Of a stretch of 27,464 bases of DNA, positions 24,898 to 27,464 are shown piece after piece. A program made the translations under genes and the position numbers. The notes below the pieces were generated by a model that searched no databases, was not told where the DNA came from, and saw only the letters and a program-made list of their open reading frames with translations. This stretch comes from Sulfidibacterium sp964473395. GTDB taxonomy: Bacteria; Bacteroidota; Bacteroidia; Bacteroidales; F082. Numbering within the stretch: the first letter of the stretch is position 1; every line of letters begins with the position of its first letter. The stretch lies in contig CAYYOW010000022.1 of assembly GCA_964473395.1 (NCBI GenBank), positions 1-27,464 on the forward strand, read 5' to 3'.

Positions 24898-25956
24898 ATG
24901 AATGAATACACTGCACTTGGATTAATGTCGGGGAGTTCGCTGGATGGCGTTGACCTGGCTTTTTGCCGGTTTTTTGAAGAAGGACAATCCTGGCATTACC
25001 AGATTGAGGTTGCTGAAACCATAGCTTACAATGAGGTTTGGAAACATTTCTTAATGGAAAGTCTCCATGTAAGTGCAGAAGAATTACCTGCCAGAGATGT
25101 AAAATTTGGAAGTTATCTGGGAAAGCTGATTAATGATTTCCTGAAACGCCGCAATTTGAAACCCAATTTGATTGCTTCGCATGGTCATACACTTTTTCAT
25201 CGGCCCGAACAAGGTTTTAGTTTTCAATTAGGTTCCGGACAGGCCATTGCCGTAAAAACCGGAATAGAAACTATTAGCGATTTTCGCAACAAAGATATTT
25301 TGTTGGGTGGACAGGGAGCGCCGTTGGTTCCCATTGGTGACACACTGCTTTTCGCCGATTATGATTTTTGTCTGAACATTGGCGGTATTGCCAATATTTC
25401 TTTCGATGTGAATGGAATTCGTAAGGCATTGGATGTTTGTCCGGCCAATCAGCTGCTAAATCATTTAAGCGAACTATTGGGAAAGCCCTATGACAAAGGA
25501 GGGGAGATGTCACAAAAAGGACGTATCAATTTCGACTTATTCGATTTACTGAATAGAAATTCGTTTTACGAACTGGATTTCCCCAAGTCGTTGAACAACG
25601 AAACTGTCCGGACTGAATTTATCCCATTAGTGGATGAATTTGAGGCATCTGTGCAAGATAAATTACATACGGTGGTGAAACATATTGCTTTTCAGATTGC
25701 TCAAATCGGCAAAAAGCAGGCGAGCAAAAGGATGTTGGTTACAGGCGGAGGCACCCATAACAACTTCTTACTGGATTCCATCCGGAAGGCAGGCAATTTT
25801 GAGCTGATTATTCCCGAAAAGCAACTCATTGACTTTAAGGAAGCTCTTATCTTTGCATTTATGGGTATGCTGCGGCATCTGGGGCGTAATAATTGCCTGG
25901 CTTCGGCTACGGGAGCAAGGCAAAACAGTTCGGTAGGGAATATTTTTTATCCCTGA
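24898..25956 (+). CDS. anmK: Anhydro-N-acetylmuramic acid kinase AnmK
   Basis: Cytoplasmic kinase that opens the 1,6-anhydro ring of anhMurNAc and phosphorylates it to MurNAc-6-P, the MurQ substrate. 352 aa, close to the usual 360-370. The phosphate loop is GLMSGSSLDGVD (8-19). Other family blocks are SDFRNKDILLGGQGAPLVP (127-145), NIGGIAN and TGGGTHN. Asp179 in LDVCPAN corresponds by position to the catalytic Asp of the FDTGPGN block, with some change around it that is common in this phylum. It lies 177 bp after the MFS gene; a weak GAAAGG precedes the ATG. Its last 10 bp overlap, tail to tail, an ACT-domain gene remnant on the other strand. Confidence 0.95.
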   Translation: MNEYTALGLMSGSSLDGVDLAFCRFFEEGQSWHYQIEVAETIAYNEVWKHFLMESLHVSAEELPARDVKFGSYLGKLINDFLKRRNLKPNLIASHGHTLFHRPEQGFSFQLGSGQAIAVKTGIETISDFRNKDILLGGQGAPLVPIGDTLLFADYDFCLNIGGIANISFDVNGIRKALDVCPANQLLNHLSELLGKPYDKGGEMSQKGRINFDLFDLLNRNSFYELDFPKSLNNETVRTEFIPLVDEFEASVQDKLHTVVKHIAFQIAQIGKKQASKRMLVTGGGTHNNFLLDSIRKAGNFELIIPEKQLIDFKEALIFAFMGMLRHLGRNNCLASATGARQNSSVGNIFYP

Positions 25957-26108
25957 GTCTTCTTTAGTATCATCAAAATCGAAAAGACCCGGTCACCATC
26001 TTCCTCCCGCACTAAAATGGTTAATTTATTTGTTGTGGATATAAGTTCCTCAATATTAATATTCTCCAATGCAAGATTCTTTAAAATGTAATAAACGAAT
26101 CCGATTTG
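25947..26108 (-). pseudogene. C-terminal fragment of an ACT-domain protein
   Basis: A 53-codon minus-strand frame, bounded upstream by TAA (26109-26111) and ending at TAA 25947-25949, has no usable start codon. Its translation is a clear ACT-type half: FVYYILKNLALENINIEEL, then ISTTNKLTILVREEDGDRVF and SILMILKK. This pattern (hydrophobic helix, E-x-I-N-I, IST-x-x-x-LTI-V, EED-x-x-R-x-F-x-IL) resembles the C-terminus of a Bacteroidota ACT-domain protein of about 220 aa, or of aspartate kinase. The remainder of the gene is missing: only 57 bp separate it from the next gene and they show no related reading frame. It overlaps the 3' end of anmK by 10 bp. Most likely a deletion remnant. Confidence 0.55.
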
Positions 26109-26168
26109 TTAATAAACGGAACTACCCATCCGGTTAAAGGCTTATGTAGCATACGCACAACGACCTAG

Positions 26169-27224
26169 TTACTTAACCACTTTATATTTTTTTGATTTTT
26201 TATAGACATGCCGTATCCATATGGGTAGGATAATCACGCCTGCAAAAAGATACGGATAGTATGAAATAAGACGCCAGAAAATGGCCAGCGTGGTAATCCA
26301 GGCTTTGTTAGGAATGAGGTCACCGAGAAAGTTGGTGAAGATATATTCGGCTATACCACTACCTCCGGGTGTCGGGCTCACCAGCAAAATAATCCACATA
26401 CTCAGCTGGCGGCCATAAATCAAAAACTGGTCGTAGAAATTTTTGGACTGTTCAAAAAAAGCGAGAAACAGGAAATTAACCACCCAATATCTTCCAGTCC
26501 AGGAGATAATTGTTGCCAACCCACTTTTGAACCAATAAATAAACGGTTTTTTTTTAATGATTTTAGAAGTCTGGATGAGCTGATTGGCCCATTTTCGGGC
26601 ACCCATCCGCCATTTTTTCAACAATGGAAAAAGAAAAACCCAGGAGATAAACAATTTGAAGAGGTGGGGGTTCACGAACAAAGCATAAGCAAGGAAGAGA
26701 GTGTAAACGAAGATGATACCAAAGCCGATATAAAAACCATAGATAATCTCCGAGTAATAATGTGCTTCGGGAGGGAAAATATTGTTACCATAAAAGAGAT
26801 AAACCAAAGGGACGGAAAGAATGAAGAAAACCTCATCAAGGAAAATGGCGGTAAGCACCACGGCCGTGCTTTCGCCTCCGCTGAGCCCTTCTTTGTAAAG
26901 AAAGAAAATTGCCGGGGCGGTACCACCCACCACCGATGGCGAAACAGCAGAGCTAAACTCCCACAGCATAATGACATTGAAAGCCTGTTTCCAGCTGAGG
27001 CGACTGTCAGTAAGAATAATGAGGCGATACATGTAAGACACATCGCGTACAAACATCATCGAAAAAGCAATAACGAGAAAAAGCAGCGTATGCCAGGTAA
27101 ACTCAACAAAAGAAAAGGCCTCCGCATTAAAATTGCGATACAATAACCAGCCGCTTACCCCTACTCCGATAAGAATGGGAATAATAATACGCGAGGGACG
27201 AAGGCTGTTTATGATTTTATCCAA
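26169..27224 (-). CDS. Lysylphosphatidylglycerol synthase TM-region (UPF0104/AglD-like) membrane protein
   Basis: Polytopic inner-membrane protein of 351 aa with about 8 hydrophobic segments. It has the family pattern of an early helix pair followed by WEFSSAVSPSVVGGTAPAIF, later SPTPGGSGIAEYIF (a conserved P-x-G-G-S/x-G block of this family) and a basic C-terminal tail KKSKKYK. In the family this region is either the flippase half of MprF or a stand-alone protein of unknown lipid-linked function. No lysyl-transferase domain is attached here. The start is TTG at 27224, preceded by AGGA at 4-nt spacing; the next ATG would cut off conserved sequence. It is probably unrelated to the sugar locus. 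Confidence 0.85.
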   Translation of the reverse strand: MDKIINSLRPSRIIIPILIGVGVSGWLLYRNFNAEAFSFVEFTWHTLLFLVIAFSMMFVRDVSYMYRLIILTDSRLSWKQAFNVIMLWEFSSAVSPSVVGGTAPAIFFLYKEGLSGGESTAVVLTAIFLDEVFFILSVPLVYLFYGNNIFPPEAHYYSEIIYGFYIGFGIIFVYTLFLAYALFVNPHLFKLFISWVFLFPLLKKWRMGARKWANQLIQTSKIIKKKPFIYWFKSGLATIISWTGRYWVVNFLFLAFFEQSKNFYDQFLIYGRQLSMWIILLVSPTPGGSGIAEYIFTNFLGDLIPNKAWITTLAIFWRLISYYPYLFAGVIILPIWIRHVYKKSKKYKVVK

Positions 27225-27245
27225 TTTTCCTGCAATTTGATTTTA

Positions 27246-27253
27246 CAAAGATA
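27246..27253 (-). promoter_or_regulatory. -7 element of the membrane-protein gene
   Basis: On the minus strand TATCTTTG fits TAnnTTTG exactly, 21 bp before the TTG start. No clear -33 element. Confidence 0.4.
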
Positions 27254-27293
27254 CGTAATCTATCCCGCAATAGTAAAGCAGACAGAAAGAGTA

Positions 27294-27338
27294 GCCATAA
27301 TGACAGTCGACAATAAAAACATGCGCCATAATGGCGGT
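27294..27338. repeat. Direct repeat spaced by three helical turns in a divergent promoter region
   Basis: GCCATAATGACAGT (27294-27307) and GCCATAATGGCGGT (27325-27338) match at 12 of 14 positions and start 31 bp apart. The second copy also forms an inverted repeat CGCCAT-A-ATGGCG (27324-27336). It lies between the divergent membrane-protein gene and the gene starting at 27447, so it may bind a regulator of one or both. Confidence 0.45.
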
Positions 27339-27432
27339 TAAGATTAAATTTACGAACAATTTTGGAAGTGGTACAGGATTTGAAAAACACGAATTGAAAT
27401 TTAGTAACAAAAACAGTATTAATTAAAATAAT

Positions 27433-27464
27433 AGGAGGATCAAACCATGAACTTAGTAAAATTT
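27433..27464 (+). CDS. Start of a plus-strand gene cut by the window edge (possible Hsp20)
   Basis: A perfect AGGAGG (27433-27438) stands 8 nt before ATG 27447, unusually strong for this window. Only MNLVKF is visible. Small heat-shock proteins (Hsp20) of Bacteroidota often begin with MxLVKF and have strong ribosome-binding sites, so that is my guess, but six residues cannot establish it. Confidence 0.5.

Noticed and set aside
26664..27146. 160-codon open frame on the plus strand
   Set aside because: Antisense to the multi-spanning membrane protein; its charged composition is what reverse-complemented membrane helices produce.
1..27464. CRISPR array, tRNA, rRNA or complete insertion sequence
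   Set aside because: No regularly spaced repeats, no cloverleaf or rRNA-like stretches, and only a transposase fragment were seen.

Overview
The window comes from a member of the Bacteroidota, probably a marine or anaerobic Bacteroidales/Marinilabiliales-type lineage. Evidence for this: a SusC/SusD outer-membrane pair, promoters with TAnnTTTG-type -7 elements, AT-rich spacers, few Shine-Dalgarno sites and FucP-type sugar permeases. I cannot name the genus. No tRNA, rRNA or CRISPR array was seen.

Layout. (1) 1-408: upstream spacer ending in a Bacteroidota-type promoter. (2) 409-10615, plus strand: SusC-like porin, SusD-like lipoprotein, murQ, a doubtful 83-codon frame, a sodium:solute symporter, and a secreted two-domain enzyme (NagZ-type GH3 plus AmiE/beta-lactamase-type serine hydrolase). 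(3) 10707-16363, minus strand: a tightly packed run in transcription order of GH2 exo-glucosaminidase-like enzyme, MFS permease, ROK kinase, ROK kinase. A LacI-type regulator (16711-17745, minus) lies upstream. (4) 17998-18471: frameshifted IS630-like transposase remnant. (5) 18746-25956, plus strand: NagC-like ROK repressor, NagB/PIG-L fusion, ROK kinase, second MFS permease, anmK. (6) 25947-27224, minus strand: fragment of an ACT-domain gene, then a lysylphosphatidylglycerol-synthase-type membrane protein. (7) 27447-end: first codons of a new plus-strand gene, possibly a small heat-shock protein.

How the parts fit (inference from families). The window reads as a peptidoglycan/amino-sugar scavenging locus built like a polysaccharide utilization locus. 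SusCD would take glycans across the outer membrane. The GH3/serine-hydrolase fusion would cut GlcNAc-MurNAc bonds and perhaps release stem peptides, as the separate Bacillus NagZ and AmiE do. The GH2 enzyme would release GlcN from partly de-acetylated chains. The symporter (MurNAc, like Tannerella MurT) and the two MFS permeases would bring sugars into the cytoplasm. AnmK and the ROK kinases would phosphorylate them. MurQ would remove the lactyl ether to give GlcNAc-6-P. No separate nagA is present, and the PIG-L-like half of the NagB fusion is an attractive candidate for the missing deacetylation step.

The most unusual points are: the NagB domain of the fusion, which has Ile where E. coli NagB has its catalytic Glu148; a ROK paralogue with a degraded ATP loop; a perfect 19-bp inverted repeat around the symporter start; a 10-codon leader frame overlapping the murQ start; and the previously unmarked ACT-domain gene remnant.
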